Assembly (NCBI GenBank): GCA_021796215.1
Contig: JAJYOK010000002.1
Location: forward strand, 124,001-188,000
Direction of reading: 5' to 3'
DNA length: 64,000 bases
Source of the DNA: Bacteroidota bacterium
GTDB lineage: Bacteria; Bacteroidota; Ignavibacteria; UBA10030; UBA8401
The notes below the pieces were generated by a model. The model saw only the letters and a list, made by a program, of their open reading frames with translations. It was not told the DNA's origin and did no database searches. The position numbers were made by a program, and so were the translations under genes. How positions within the stretch are numbered: position 1 is the stretch's first letter; each line of letters opens with the position of its first letter. Shown piece after piece: positions 55,600-63,900 of the stretch.

Positions 55600-57048
55600 C
55601 TACAACTCATACGGGTTGCGGTATCTTCTTTCTCCCGTCTTTGGCTTCGCCATTTCTTGAATCACTGAATCCAAATCAATGCTGTGGCGTTTCTGGTTGT
55701 TCGATGTCCCGATTTTATCAGTCTGCTGCGAGCGTAGTGCATTGGGCGGAAGCGGAATTCCGTTCCTGAAAAGCCGCATCATAACACTGTCCTGTTTTAG
55801 GTTAATGGAAAAAGTGGAATCCGGTCCATTAACGAGCGAAGTGCGCGGGACGATTTTGTAATACATCGGCATTTGCGGAAAATCGCCAAGATTTTTCTGA
55901 AGCTCAACGGCAAAGTAATCGGTACCAGACTGAATATTGAATCGTCCGCCGCCGGAAGGAGGTGAAAAATCCCTTTCACCAAACTGCTGAACGATGGCGT
56001 TGGTGCGAGCCCGAATTGCTGATAATGACGACAAAGCTTGTTCCAGATTTCGCCGCACACTATCCATGTTAAACGCAATTTCTGAAAAACAAATTGTATC
56101 GGGCGTGAGAACAAGATATTTATTGCTCATCGGGACATTGTTGATTGCGCTGTAAATTTTCTGCGGCGCAACCGGCGGAGCGACATTTGCCACAAAAGTA
56201 AACGGTGCGCCGCGTGCTTCAAGATATTTTTTGAATCGCACACGCTGTCCCGGCTGCAGTGTCGCCGCAATATTCGACATCATAACCTTGTTGAAATTGA
56301 CAAGCTCAGTGTGAATGGCGAGGGAATTATTTTCTCCGACAAGCACTGAAGATTGAATTTTTTCCTTCGCGCTGCCGAGAATTGAATCAACAACCTGATG
56401 CTGGCTCGGTGTCATATTCAGTGCGCTGTAAAACTCCGAAGCAGTAACTGCAGAAGCCGAACCCTTTTTGTTTTTCGCAATTTCTATACGGTAACCGGAA
56501 TTCTTGCTTTCATCAATGCGCAACGCAGTCTGTTCGTGTGCGTCCAGCGGAAGCGTTCCGAACAATGCAAACTGAAGCACCTGATCTTTGCTCAAGTTTG
56601 TGAACAAGGGAAGAATTTTCCCCTGAATGACTCCTGATTCGTAGACATTCTGTACCTGCTGTTTCTTCTCAGAATAAAATTTGAAAAGCGAATCCCGCTG
56701 AAGAAAAATCCCGACACCGATCATAACCGCAAAAGTAACACTCAATGGTACCGCTAGCGGAAGAAATTTCCGACGGAATGGAAATACATTCTTCTGCTCC
56801 TCTGCGGTTCGTTCAAGTCTGTGAGAAAGTGAAGTCCAAAACCAATCGTTGCGTTTCAAGCGCGGTTTTAATAGAAGATGATTTCTGATTGCCCGAAGTT
56901 CTTCAAGTTCTTGTTTCGCTTCACTGTGCGAAGCAAGATACGTTTCGAGCTCACTTTTCTCGCGATCTTCAAGAGCGTCATCGAGATATAATGACAACGC
57001 GTTCGACAATTTCTTTTGCGACATTGTATTCATCATTGTTTCACTCAA
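55600..57048 (-). CDS. Probable anti-sigma factor for the ECF sigma factor
   Basis: 482 residues. An N-terminal helical anti-sigma-like region (LSLYLDDALEDREKSELETYLASHSEAKQELEEL), one membrane helix (about 95-115) and a long periplasmic domain. The Cys pair of zinc-type (ZAS) anti-sigmas is missing. It overlaps the sigma gene by eight bases. Released sigma would be controlled by a periplasmic signal. Confidence 0.78.
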   Translation of the reverse strand: MSETMMNTMSQKKLSNALSLYLDDALEDREKSELETYLASHSEAKQELEELRAIRNHLLLKPRLKRNDWFWTSLSHRLERTAEEQKNVFPFRRKFLPLAVPLSVTFAVMIGVGIFLQRDSLFKFYSEKKQQVQNVYESGVIQGKILPLFTNLSKDQVLQFALFGTLPLDAHEQTALRIDESKNSGYRIEIAKNKKGSASAVTASEFYSALNMTPSQHQVVDSILGSAKEKIQSSVLVGENNSLAIHTELVNFNKVMMSNIAATLQPGQRVRFKKYLEARGAPFTFVANVAPPVAPQKIYSAINNVPMSNKYLVLTPDTICFSEIAFNMDSVRRNLEQALSSLSAIRARTNAIVQQFGERDFSPPSGGGRFNIQSGTDYFAVELQKNLGDFPQMPMYYKIVPRTSLVNGPDSTFSINLKQDSVMMRLFRNGIPLPPNALRSQQTDKIGTSNNQKRHSIDLDSVIQEMAKPKTGERRYRNPYEL

Positions 57049-57676
57049 GCATAGGCTTCAAGATTTTTCGAAGCTGAGCGCGTGCGCGGGAAAGCCGCGA
57101 TTTCACCGTACCAACTTCGCACTCAAGCACCTCCGCAATTTCTTCATACGAAAGTCCGTCAACATCTTTAAGAACAACCGGCAGACGAAATTTTTCCGGT
57201 AAAGAATCTAGCGCCTTTCCAATGACCTCATCCATCGCATGGTCTTCCGGCTGTACTGCCATTTTCATTGTCAACTCTGTGTCGGCATCGTCCATCAATT
57301 TTTGAAGCGAAAGAAATTTCTTCGCCTTCTTTCTCCGCATTTCATCCCGTACTTTATTAACAGCAATACGGTACAGCCATGTGTAGAACGATGATTCAAA
57401 CCGAAATTTTGGCAGCGCTTGGTACACACGAATAAAAATTTCCTGTGCAAGATCATCAACAACATCACTGCGATTCAGAATTGAATAAATAAGATTTCTG
57501 ATGCGTTCTTGATAGCGCTCCACCAATATGCGGAACGCCCTCTCGTCACCACTTTGAAAAAGTGTGATGAGAACATCATCGTCTCTGCGTTCTCCAGAAA
57601 CTTCTGCATTTTCGTGTATCCCGCTCTGCGGGACTGCGCTGATCATCTGTCGCGATGTTTTTGTTGAATCATTCAT
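57041..57676 (-). CDS. ECF-type RNA polymerase sigma factor (RpoE-like)
   Basis: 211 residues: region 2 (DVVDDLAQEIFIRVYQALPKF, YTWLYRIAVN) and region 4 (LPEKFRLPVVLKDVDGLSYEEIAEVL, GTVKSRLSRAR), no region 3. It would direct transcription of a stress or envelope regulon; paired with the anti-sigma gene overlapping its end. Confidence 0.95.
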   Translation of the reverse strand: MNDSTKTSRQMISAVPQSGIHENAEVSGERRDDDVLITLFQSGDERAFRILVERYQERIRNLIYSILNRSDVVDDLAQEIFIRVYQALPKFRFESSFYTWLYRIAVNKVRDEMRRKKAKKFLSLQKLMDDADTELTMKMAVQPEDHAMDEVIGKALDSLPEKFRLPVVLKDVDGLSYEEIAEVLECEVGTVKSRLSRARAQLRKILKPMLE

Positions 57677-57783
57677 TTAGACGAGTTAATATAATGGATG
57701 TTCCTTTTCTTGAGAGAAGCAAACCGGCATTGAAATTTACGGATTTTTGGCAGAAAGTGTCAATCTCAAAGCTATCACCGTGA

Positions 57784-57831
57784 ATAAAAAAAGGGATTAG
57801 TTTTTCAAATTTCTTCGAAAAGCCAATCCCT
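57784..57831 (-). terminator. Terminator after the Hc1 gene
   Basis: AGGGATT (57792-57798) pairs with AATCCCT (57825-57831), with a TTTTC/GAAAA inner stem, running into TTTTTTTATT on the minus strand. Confidence 0.85.
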
Positions 57832-57854
57832 GCGTAAGAAAAAGCGGTGCGAAA

Positions 57855-58073
57855 TTACATCGCCGGCGATGCGGGTGGTGCTCCGGTTCCTTCTCCCTTA
57901 TCTTTCGCTTTGATCTCCTGAACTTCCTTCCGGATTTCCTGCGCTTTGCGTTTTAAATCATTCATTGCTTTACGCACGCGCGTTCCTGCTGATTTGTTTC
58001 CTTTTTCATAAAACTTGATGAAATCCTTTTCGAAACTTTGGACAAGTTCTGTCAGTTCGCTGAATCGGCTCAT
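57855..58073 (-). CDS. Histone H1-like protein (Hc1 family)
   Basis: 72 residues, strong AAGGAGG site. Residues 1-50 match the Bacteroidota Hc1-type pattern (LVQSFEKDFIKFYEKGNKSAGTRVRKAM, DLKRKAQEIRKEVQEIKAK); the last 17 residues are Gly/Pro/Ala-rich. Predicted to bind and pack DNA. Confidence 0.9.
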   Translation of the reverse strand: MSRFSELTELVQSFEKDFIKFYEKGNKSAGTRVRKAMNDLKRKAQEIRKEVQEIKAKDKGEGTGAPPASPAM

Positions 58074-58102
58074 TGCAACCTCCTTTTGTTATTATTAGTT
58101 TT

Positions 58103-58135
58103 GTATCCGGTCACCGCCACGAGTGAGCAGGATAC
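58103..58135. other. Hairpin between the DHS-like and Hc1 genes
   Basis: GTATCC (58103-58108) pairs with GGATAC (58130-58135), with an inner TCAC/GTGA. It may be a 3' end of the DHS-like transcript, though no T run follows. Confidence 0.4.
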
Positions 58136-58140
58136 GTAAG

Positions 58141-59253
58141 TTAGACTGAATATTTTCGCTTATTTCTGGCCTTGAAATATTCACGTTTCAACAATTCCAT
58201 ATTTTGTTCGCGCCGATCAATCAGGCGCTTCAATTTTCGGGGCTTTCTCTTTGCCAGCGCGTATGAAGTCAAAATTGGCATTGCTACAGTGGAATCAAGA
58301 TATGCCACTACTGTATCCGGCAATTGGTCCGGATCAATTTTTCCCCAGCTTACTGCTTCTGAGGGTGTCGCACCGGAAAGCCCGCCTGTATCAGGTCGAG
58401 CGTCTGTAATTTGAATAAAATAATCATGTCCCTTTTCGGGAATTCCAAGAACCTCCTGAATTTGCGGTTCAGTTTGAAGCATAAAATTTTTTGGGGAACC
58501 GCCGCCGAAAATCAACACAGCACTTTTGCCCTTGGAACGCTTCGCACTTAATACAATGGAAGCAGTTTCATTTACATCTAAAAGCGGGTCAAAATTCAAC
58601 TTGTTCCCGTCAATTTGTTTTTCTGCTACATTCATTCCAATGGAACTGTCTCCGGGCGAAGATGTATAAATCGGAACGCCAAATGTGTACGCCGCAGATA
58701 AAACGCTGTGATTCTTAATTCCCAGCGCCTTTTCACGTTCAAGAACATACTTTCCAACAAGATTATGAAATTCAGCGGTACTCATCGGCTTCTGAAATTC
58801 TGGAAGAGTGATGATTTTTCTATAAAAGGCATCAGTCGAAAGCAAAACATCGTAATCAAAAAGAATGTCATAAATCCGAATAACACCTTCTTTTCTCAAT
58901 AATCTGTCATCGATAAACGGGTTTCCCTGATGCAATTTGTGCCCAATTGCAAAATGTGTATCATGGTAGAGATTTGCGCCTGTGCTGACAATCCAATCCA
59001 CAAAACCGGCTTTCATCAGAGGAACAATACACGATCCGCCTAACCCCGCAGGCGTTAGCGCCCCTGTAATCGACATTCCAATTGTAACATCGCTTTCCAG
59101 ATATTTTGAAGCAAACAAACGACATGCTTCTCCAAGTCTTCCTGCATTGTAAGCTTGAAAATAGGACTCGACTAATTCAACAACAGAAGCATTTGGCTCA
59201 ATCGGTTTGGGCACAATAGGCTTGCCGTTGAGAAATTTTGACTTAACCGCCAT
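58141..59253 (-). CDS. Deoxyhypusine synthase-like protein
   Basis: 370 residues, deoxyhypusine synthase superfamily. [61 protein letters not shown] match, and the catalytic Lys is present in VSWGKI. Bacteria lack eIF5A, so such homologues are thought to make polyamines (for example homospermidine- or spermidine-type reactions) rather than hypusine. Which one is unknown here. Confidence 0.9.
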   Translation of the reverse strand: MAVKSKFLNGKPIVPKPIEPNASVVELVESYFQAYNAGRLGEACRLFASKYLESDVTIGMSITGALTPAGLGGSCIVPLMKAGFVDWIVSTGANLYHDTHFAIGHKLHQGNPFIDDRLLRKEGVIRIYDILFDYDVLLSTDAFYRKIITLPEFQKPMSTAEFHNLVGKYVLEREKALGIKNHSVLSAAYTFGVPIYTSSPGDSSIGMNVAEKQIDGNKLNFDPLLDVNETASIVLSAKRSKGKSAVLIFGGGSPKNFMLQTEPQIQEVLGIPEKGHDYFIQITDARPDTGGLSGATPSEAVSWGKIDPDQLPDTVVAYLDSTVAMPILTSYALAKRKPRKLKRLIDRREQNMELLKREYFKARNKRKYSV

Positions 59254-59301
59254 TGCTTACTTTATCCTTGAGGAAAGTGAATCGAACTCATTACTATGAT
59301 A

Positions 59302-59330
59302 AAAATATGCCTTTTTTTGAATAGAGTCAA
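59302..59330 (-). promoter_or_regulatory. Predicted promoter of the DHS-like gene
   Basis: TTGACT (59330-59325), 17-base spacer, TATTTT (59307-59302), about 50 bases before the ATG at 59253. Confidence 0.55.
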
Positions 59331-59453
59331 GGAAAATCTATGAATTTTGAAAGATTTGAAGGGTAGGCACAGACTGCTATTTTGAGCTAATTTTAAATAA
59401 ATTTCTTTAATTTAGCCAAAATAAAGAAGATATTTTCAAGATAAAAAATTCTA

Positions 59454-60212
59454 TCAGCCGACAAGTACGCTTCCACCATTCACATTCAAAACCTCACCAG
59501 TGATGTGCCGTGCAAAGTCCGATGCAAGAAATAAAACCGTACCCGCAATGTCCTCACTCGTAGCGACTCTACCCAAAGGAATACCCTTTAGAACTTCCTC
59601 AATCAGTTTATGATTCCTCAAAGTCTCACTGCTCATATCAGTATCCACCCAGCCAGGAGCTACACTGTTTATGTTAATATTATATCCACCCAATTCCGAA
59701 GCAAGCGACTTAGTCAGCGAAATAATGGCTCCTTTCGATGCTGCATAGTGAGAATGAAACGCTTCACCTCTCTGAGCTGCCGTACTGGACATATTAATTA
59801 TTCTTCCGTACCTTCGCTTTTTCATGTGAGGGATAACCGCATTTATCATATAAAACGTGCCATCAAGATTGACTTCCATCGTTTCCTTCCATGTTTCCTC
59901 TGAAATTTTACCTATTTCTCCATATGTCCAAATTCCAGCATTATTCAATAAAATGTCAATCTGACCAAACTTTTGAAGTGTCTTTTCAACTATTCTTGCG
60001 GCAGTTTTTGGCTTAGCAACATTTGCCTTTATAGCAATACACTTTCTTCCTAAACTGCTTACTCCATCTACAACCTGCTTGGCAGCAAAATCATTTGCTA
60101 AGTACGTAAAAACAATATCTGCTCCTGCTTTGGCAAACATTAGTGCACTTGCCGCGCCTATTCCTCTTGACCCTCCTGTGATAATTGCAACTTGTTCTTC
60201 CAGGTTTATCAT
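59454..60212 (-). CDS. Short-chain dehydrogenase/reductase (FabG-like)
   Basis: 252 residues. ITGGSRGIGAASALMFAKAG, NNAGIWTYG, NMSSTAAQRGE and YAASKG (Tyr and Lys) with the C-terminal VNGGSVLVG. It reduces or oxidises an unknown substrate. It is divergent from the Fur-feo operon, and an operator-like palindrome lies 16 bases before its start. Confidence 0.9.
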   Translation of the reverse strand: MINLEEQVAIITGGSRGIGAASALMFAKAGADIVFTYLANDFAAKQVVDGVSSLGRKCIAIKANVAKPKTAARIVEKTLQKFGQIDILLNNAGIWTYGEIGKISEETWKETMEVNLDGTFYMINAVIPHMKKRRYGRIINMSSTAAQRGEAFHSHYAASKGAIISLTKSLASELGGYNININSVAPGWVDTDMSSETLRNHKLIEEVLKGIPLGRVATSEDIAGTVLFLASDFARHITGEVLNVNGGSVLVG

Positions 60213-60227
60213 TTGAATTTTCCTTTT

Positions 60228-60246
60228 GTTAAGACAAGTTCTAAAT
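60228..60246 (-). promoter_or_regulatory. Second copy of the feo operator, upstream of the SDR gene
   Basis: On the minus strand ATTTAGA-5-TCTTAAC: same arm and spacing as the site at 60399-60417 (ATTTAGA-5-TCTAAAT), with 5 of 7 positions of the second arm conserved. Confidence 0.45.
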
Positions 60247-60368
60247 AAGTTTCCAAGAAATGCGACATAATGTACAAATTATAACCATGTATAGCAACAA
60301 AAATTGTTTAGACAAATAAGACTTTTTTAGTCCAATTAGCAAAAATAAATCACTTTTGACGTTTTTTC

Positions 60369-60397
60369 TTGACAAAACTATAGATGTTGATTATATT
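60369..60397 (+). promoter_or_regulatory. Promoter of the Fur-feo operon
   Basis: TTGACA (60369-60374), 17-base spacer, TATATT (60392-60397); a very good sigma-70-type match, about 59 bases before the Fur start. Confidence 0.75.
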
Positions 60398-60398
60398 T

Positions 60399-60417
60399 AT
60401 TTAGATTAAGTCTAAAT
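60399..60417 (+). promoter_or_regulatory. Probable operator of the Fur-family regulator
   Basis: ATTTAGA-TTAAG-TCTAAAT, a perfect 7-5-7 palindrome placed directly after the -10 and over the expected start of transcription, as for a repressor. It differs from the classical Fur box. Confidence 0.65.
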
Positions 60418-60455
60418 AGATTGCTTGGTATAATTGTTGCAGTTCTAAAACTGCA

Positions 60456-60914
60456 ATGAAAACACTGCAAATGGAAATAGAGGCGGCAAAAGAAAGTTTT
60501 GTAAAGTACCTCAAGACGGGCGATTACAGAATAACGCCGGAGCGACTTCAAGTGCTAGAAACGATATTGAACAAAGATGGTCATTTCGATGCCGACGAGC
60601 TTTTTCTACAAATGAAATCGAGCGGCTCGAAAGTATCGCGCGCAACAGTCTATAACACACTCGATCTTTTGCAGGACTGCGGGCTGATCTCTAAATATCG
60701 TTTTGGTGAAAATCATTCCCGTTACGAAAAAGCTTTCGGGCGTCCTCATCATGATCATCTTATTTGTCTTGAATGCGGCGACATCATTGAATTCGTTAAT
60801 GACCGTCTTTCAAAAATCCAAGCAGATGTATGCAAAGAAAATAATTTTAAACCGCAAAGTTCAACATTACAAATATTCGGCATTTGTTCAAAGTGCCAAA
60901 AGAAAGAGCAATAA
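60456..60914 (+). CDS. Fur-family metal-dependent regulator
   Basis: 152 residues. Winged helix (about 20-85; VSRATVYNTLDLLQDCGL), then the metal/dimer part with HHDHLICLECGDIIEF and a second Cys pair CSKCQ. Both Zn-type Cys pairs are kept. It leads feoA-feoA-feoB and likely controls this iron uptake operon and itself. Fur rather than PerR or Zur is inferred from context only. Confidence 0.92.
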   Translation: MKTLQMEIEAAKESFVKYLKTGDYRITPERLQVLETILNKDGHFDADELFLQMKSSGSKVSRATVYNTLDLLQDCGLISKYRFGENHSRYEKAFGRPHHDHLICLECGDIIEFVNDRLSKIQADVCKENNFKPQSSTLQIFGICSKCQKKEQ

Positions 60915-60917
60915 CAA

Positions 60918-61151
60918 ATGGAAATTTCCCCTCGTTCACTCTCAGAAATTCCTGTCGGAAAAAGAGTTCGCATTCATCAACTTGAATCAAAACCGGAGGT
61001 CTGCAACCGGCTTCGTGAGTTAGGTTTTTGTGAAAACGCAATTATCCGCTGCGTGATCAACGGTGAAGGTAATTTGATTTGTGAGGTCTGTAACACGCGC
61101 GTCGGTTTAAATCATTCTATCGCGCAAACAATAAAAGTTTCTATTGTATGA
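60918..61151 (+). CDS. feoA: FeoA-family protein 1
   Basis: 77 residues, SH3-like FeoA domain (SLSEIPVGKRVRIHQLES, CNRLRELGFCENAIIRC, NTRVGLNHSIAQTIKV). Accessory to FeoB iron transport. Three bases after the Fur stop. It is richer in Cys than usual for FeoA. Confidence 0.9.
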   Translation: MEISPRSLSEIPVGKRVRIHQLESKPEVCNRLRELGFCENAIIRCVINGEGNLICEVCNTRVGLNHSIAQTIKVSIV

Positions 61152-61402
61152 ATACAACAATAAATAAATTGTCACTTAATAATCTTACAGTTGGAGAAAA
61201 AGGAACTGTCCAGCTCATCTCAAACGCGTCGTTACACGTCAGGCAGCGGCTGCTTGAAATGGGATTGACAAAAGGAACAATAGTGGAAATTGTTCGCTAT
61301 GCTCCAATGGGAGACCCAATCGAAATTGCAATCCGCGGTTATCGCCTTTCTCTTCGACGTCTTGAAGCAGAATCGGTTTTTGTACAGAAAGATGTGCAGT
61401 AA
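61148..61402 (+). CDS. feoA: FeoA-family protein 2
   Basis: 84 residues, SH3-like FeoA domain (LTVGEKGTVQLI, RQRLLEMGLTKGTIVEIVRYAPMGDPIEIAIRGYRLSLRR with the usual MG and GY). It overlaps the first feoA by four bases (ATGA) and feoB by one, so all three are coupled. Confidence 0.92.
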   Translation: MNTTINKLSLNNLTVGEKGTVQLISNASLHVRQRLLEMGLTKGTIVEIVRYAPMGDPIEIAIRGYRLSLRRLEAESVFVQKDVQ

Positions 61403-63513
61403 TGTTCCGCGAAAAAATCCAATCAACAACACGATATGTTGCCATCATTGGAAATCCCAATGCGGGAAAGACGACGCTCTTCAATGCGCTGACGGGTATG
61501 CGGCAAAAAGTTGCAAACTATCCGGGTGTAACCGTAGAAAAAAAAGAAGGCAAAGTCATTTTCAATAATGGCGATTCTGCAACATTACTCGATTTACCCG
61601 GCACATACAGTCTCACTGCAAATTCTCCTGATGAAAAAATCGCCACCGATATTCTTTTCGGTAGAACAAGCCATACTCCCCTTCCCGAGTTTGTTATCTG
61701 CGTTGTTGACGCAAGCAATCTTGAACGTAACCTGTATCTTGTAAGTCAAATTATTGATCATCATACGCCGCTCATCATTGCACTGAATATGATTGACGCT
61801 GCTGAAAAATCCGGGATGATTGTCAACGCTCAAAAACTCTCTGACGAACTCGGCGTCAAAGTTGTCGCCACCATCGCAAACAAAGGAATCGGCATCGATG
61901 AACTGAAAACAGCGATGCAGTCTCACATTACGGTATCACAGAAAGCGCGTCAGTGGAGCCTCCCGAACGTTGTAAAGGAAGAATGCCGCGAATTACAAAC
62001 TATCCTGCAAGACGCACATCATCTTTCGGAACCGGACTCTTTCCACGAAGCAATTCAATTGCTCACTGCTGCATCGGCACTCAATGAACATCAAGATCGT
62101 TATGCACCCGAAGTGCTTGAACATGTAAAAAAAGATCATGAACATTTGGATATTCTCGGCATCGATCGGCAATCTGTGTTTATCGAATCGCGCTATGAGT
62201 GGATCAAGCATGTCTGTGAAATATCCCGCCAAATGAAACCGCAGGCACTCGAAACAACAAGCGATAAAATTGACAAGGTGCTGACACACAAAATCTTCGG
62301 GTTTATGATTTTCATTGCACTTATGGCGATGATGTTTCAGGCAATTTTCTCGTGGGCAAATGCACCAATGGAATGGATTGGGGAAGGATTCACCGCACTC
62401 GGAGCAAGGGTTACAGCAGTTATGCCAGCCGGCGATTTACGTGATCTGATTGTCAACGGCGCATTGGCAGGTGTTGGTGCAGTAGTAACATTCCTGCCTC
62501 AAATCTTTTTTCTCTTTCTTTTCCTCGGTATTTTAGAAGACACAGGTTATATGGCGCGGGCTGCATTTATTATGGATCGAATGATGAGTAAAGTCGGCTT
62601 GCACGGAAAATCATTTATCCCGATGCTCAGCTCGTTTGCATGTGCAATCCCCGGCATCATGGCAACACGCACTATTGAAAACCGCAAGGACAGGCTGGTA
62701 ACTATGCTTGTGTCGCCACTGATAAGTTGCAGCGCTCGTTTGCCGGTTTATGCTCTAATGATTGCAGCATTTATTCCCCAGAAAAAATTGCTCGGCTTCT
62801 TTTCCCTTCCCGGGTTAACTCTTGTTTCGATGTACCTGTTGGGACTTGTGGCGGCATTAACATTTGCGTGGATATTCAAAAAGACTCTTCTCAAAGGAGA
62901 AACGCCCGCCTTTATCATGGAACTTCCACCGTATAAACTGCCGTCGTTGAAATCCGTTGTGATGCATACATGGGAGCGCTCGTATTTATTTTTGAAACGT
63001 GCCGGAACATTTATTCTCGGTGTTTCAATTGTCTTATGGTTTCTCGCAACATATCCTAAAATCGAAAATGCAACTCCGGCTCAACAATTGCAGCAGAGCT
63101 TTGCCGGCCAAGCCGGGCATCTCATTGAGCCTGTTATCAAACCCTTGGGCTTCAATTGGAAAATTGGAATAGGATTGATCGGTTCCATTTTGCAGCGCGA
63201 GGTGTTTGTCAGTACGATGGGCACAATTTACAATATCAAAGATGCGAAGACAGGAGAGGCAAATCTTTCCTTGCGTCAAAAAATGCACAACGATGTTGAC
63301 CCGCTCACCGGTGCGCCAACATTTACTATCCTCACGGCAATTTGTTTGATGGTGTACTACGTGCTGGCAATGCAGTGCATGTCAACGGTAGCAGTCGTGC
63401 ATCGTGAAACCAACAGTTGGCGTTGGCCGATTTTCCAAATTGGCTATATGACCGCGCTGGCGTACGGAATGACATTCATCGTCTATCGTGTGGGACTTTT
63501 ATTAATAGCGTGA
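61402..63513 (+). CDS. feoB: Ferrous iron transport protein FeoB
   Basis: 703 residues. N-terminal G domain (GNPNAGKTTLFNAL, DLPGTYSL, NMID), GDI region (about 170-280), then about nine membrane helices with LEDTGYMARAAFIMDR and FACAIPGIMATRTI (Cys of the pore). It imports Fe(II) across the inner membrane. Normal length. Confidence 0.97.
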   Translation: MFREKIQSTTRYVAIIGNPNAGKTTLFNALTGMRQKVANYPGVTVEKKEGKVIFNNGDSATLLDLPGTYSLTANSPDEKIATDILFGRTSHTPLPEFVICVVDASNLERNLYLVSQIIDHHTPLIIALNMIDAAEKSGMIVNAQKLSDELGVKVVATIANKGIGIDELKTAMQSHITVSQKARQWSLPNVVKEECRELQTILQDAHHLSEPDSFHEAIQLLTAASALNEHQDRYAPEVLEHVKKDHEHLDILGIDRQSVFIESRYEWIKHVCEISRQMKPQALETTSDKIDKVLTHKIFGFMIFIALMAMMFQAIFSWANAPMEWIGEGFTALGARVTAVMPAGDLRDLIVNGALAGVGAVVTFLPQIFFLFLFLGILEDTGYMARAAFIMDRMMSKVGLHGKSFIPMLSSFACAIPGIMATRTIENRKDRLVTMLVSPLISCSARLPVYALMIAAFIPQKKLLGFFSLPGLTLVSMYLLGLVAALTFAWIFKKTLLKGETPAFIMELPPYKLPSLKSVVMHTWERSYLFLKRAGTFILGVSIVLWFLATYPKIENATPAQQLQQSFAGQAGHLIEPVIKPLGFNWKIGIGLIGSILQREVFVSTMGTIYNIKDAKTGEANLSLRQKMHNDVDPLTGAPTFTILTAICLMVYYVLAMQCMSTVAVVHRETNSWRWPIFQIGYMTALAYGMTFIVYRVGLLLIA

Positions 63514-63518
63514 AGATT

Positions 63519-63713
63519 ATGATTAACTGGCAGCAAATAGGTTCATTGCTCATTGTCGGAGGAACATTCTTCTGGCTTGTGTGGAGCAAAGTAAGAAAGA
63601 AGAGAACTACCAACGGAGAAGAACGCGGGCACTGCGCTTCGTGCGCTGCCGCTGAGGCGTTCAAACAGAAGAACGCTCTTATCCGATATCACGAAATAGG
63701 AAAATCTCATTAA
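63519..63713 (+). CDS. FeoB-associated Cys-rich small membrane protein
   Basis: 64 residues from ATG 63519; a GTG at 63510 overlapping the feoB stop (GTGA) is also possible. One membrane helix (about 6-22) then a basic turn and a CASC motif (HCASCAAAEAF). Small proteins of this type follow feoB in many genomes. Confidence 0.8.
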   Translation: MINWQQIGSLLIVGGTFFWLVWSKVRKKRTTNGEERGHCASCAAAEAFKQKNALIRYHEIGKSH

Positions 63714-63718
63714 ATAAA

Positions 63719-63897
63719 AAGTGCATCACCGGTTCCTCGGCAAAGGTTTATCCGGCAATGCACTTCACAACGCAATGGAGAATCGCAGTACGATTTCCCA
63801 TTGCTGTTTGCAATATACGGAAGAGGCAAACGGCAATCAAGAAGGGTTGTTGACGAGTACTCCATTGTAAAAACAACATATAAACAAAAAGGAGTAC
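63719..63897 (+). promoter_or_regulatory. Structured leader upstream of the exported protein
   Basis: Three helices: AAGTGCAT/ATGCACTT (63719-63726 with 63758-63765), GCAATGG.../...CCCATTGC (63772-63804) and GTTTGC/GCAAAC (63806-63811 with 63826-63831). A fourth possible helix pairs GTACTCC (63857-63863) with the ribosome site GGAGTAC (63891-63897). On the minus strand the first helix ends in TTTTTATTT and could stop transcription there. No known riboswitch class recognised. Confidence 0.4.
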
Positions 63898-63900
63898 ATC

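Noticed and set aside
58074-58140. Possible tRNA or small RNA because of the hairpin
   Set aside because: Only one stem-loop is present; no tRNA arms or T-loop sequence.
59382-59424. AT-rich inverted repeat downstream of the SDR gene (GCTAA/TTAGC core)
   Set aside because: Stem is A/T-rich with mismatches and no T run follows; too weak to call a terminator.
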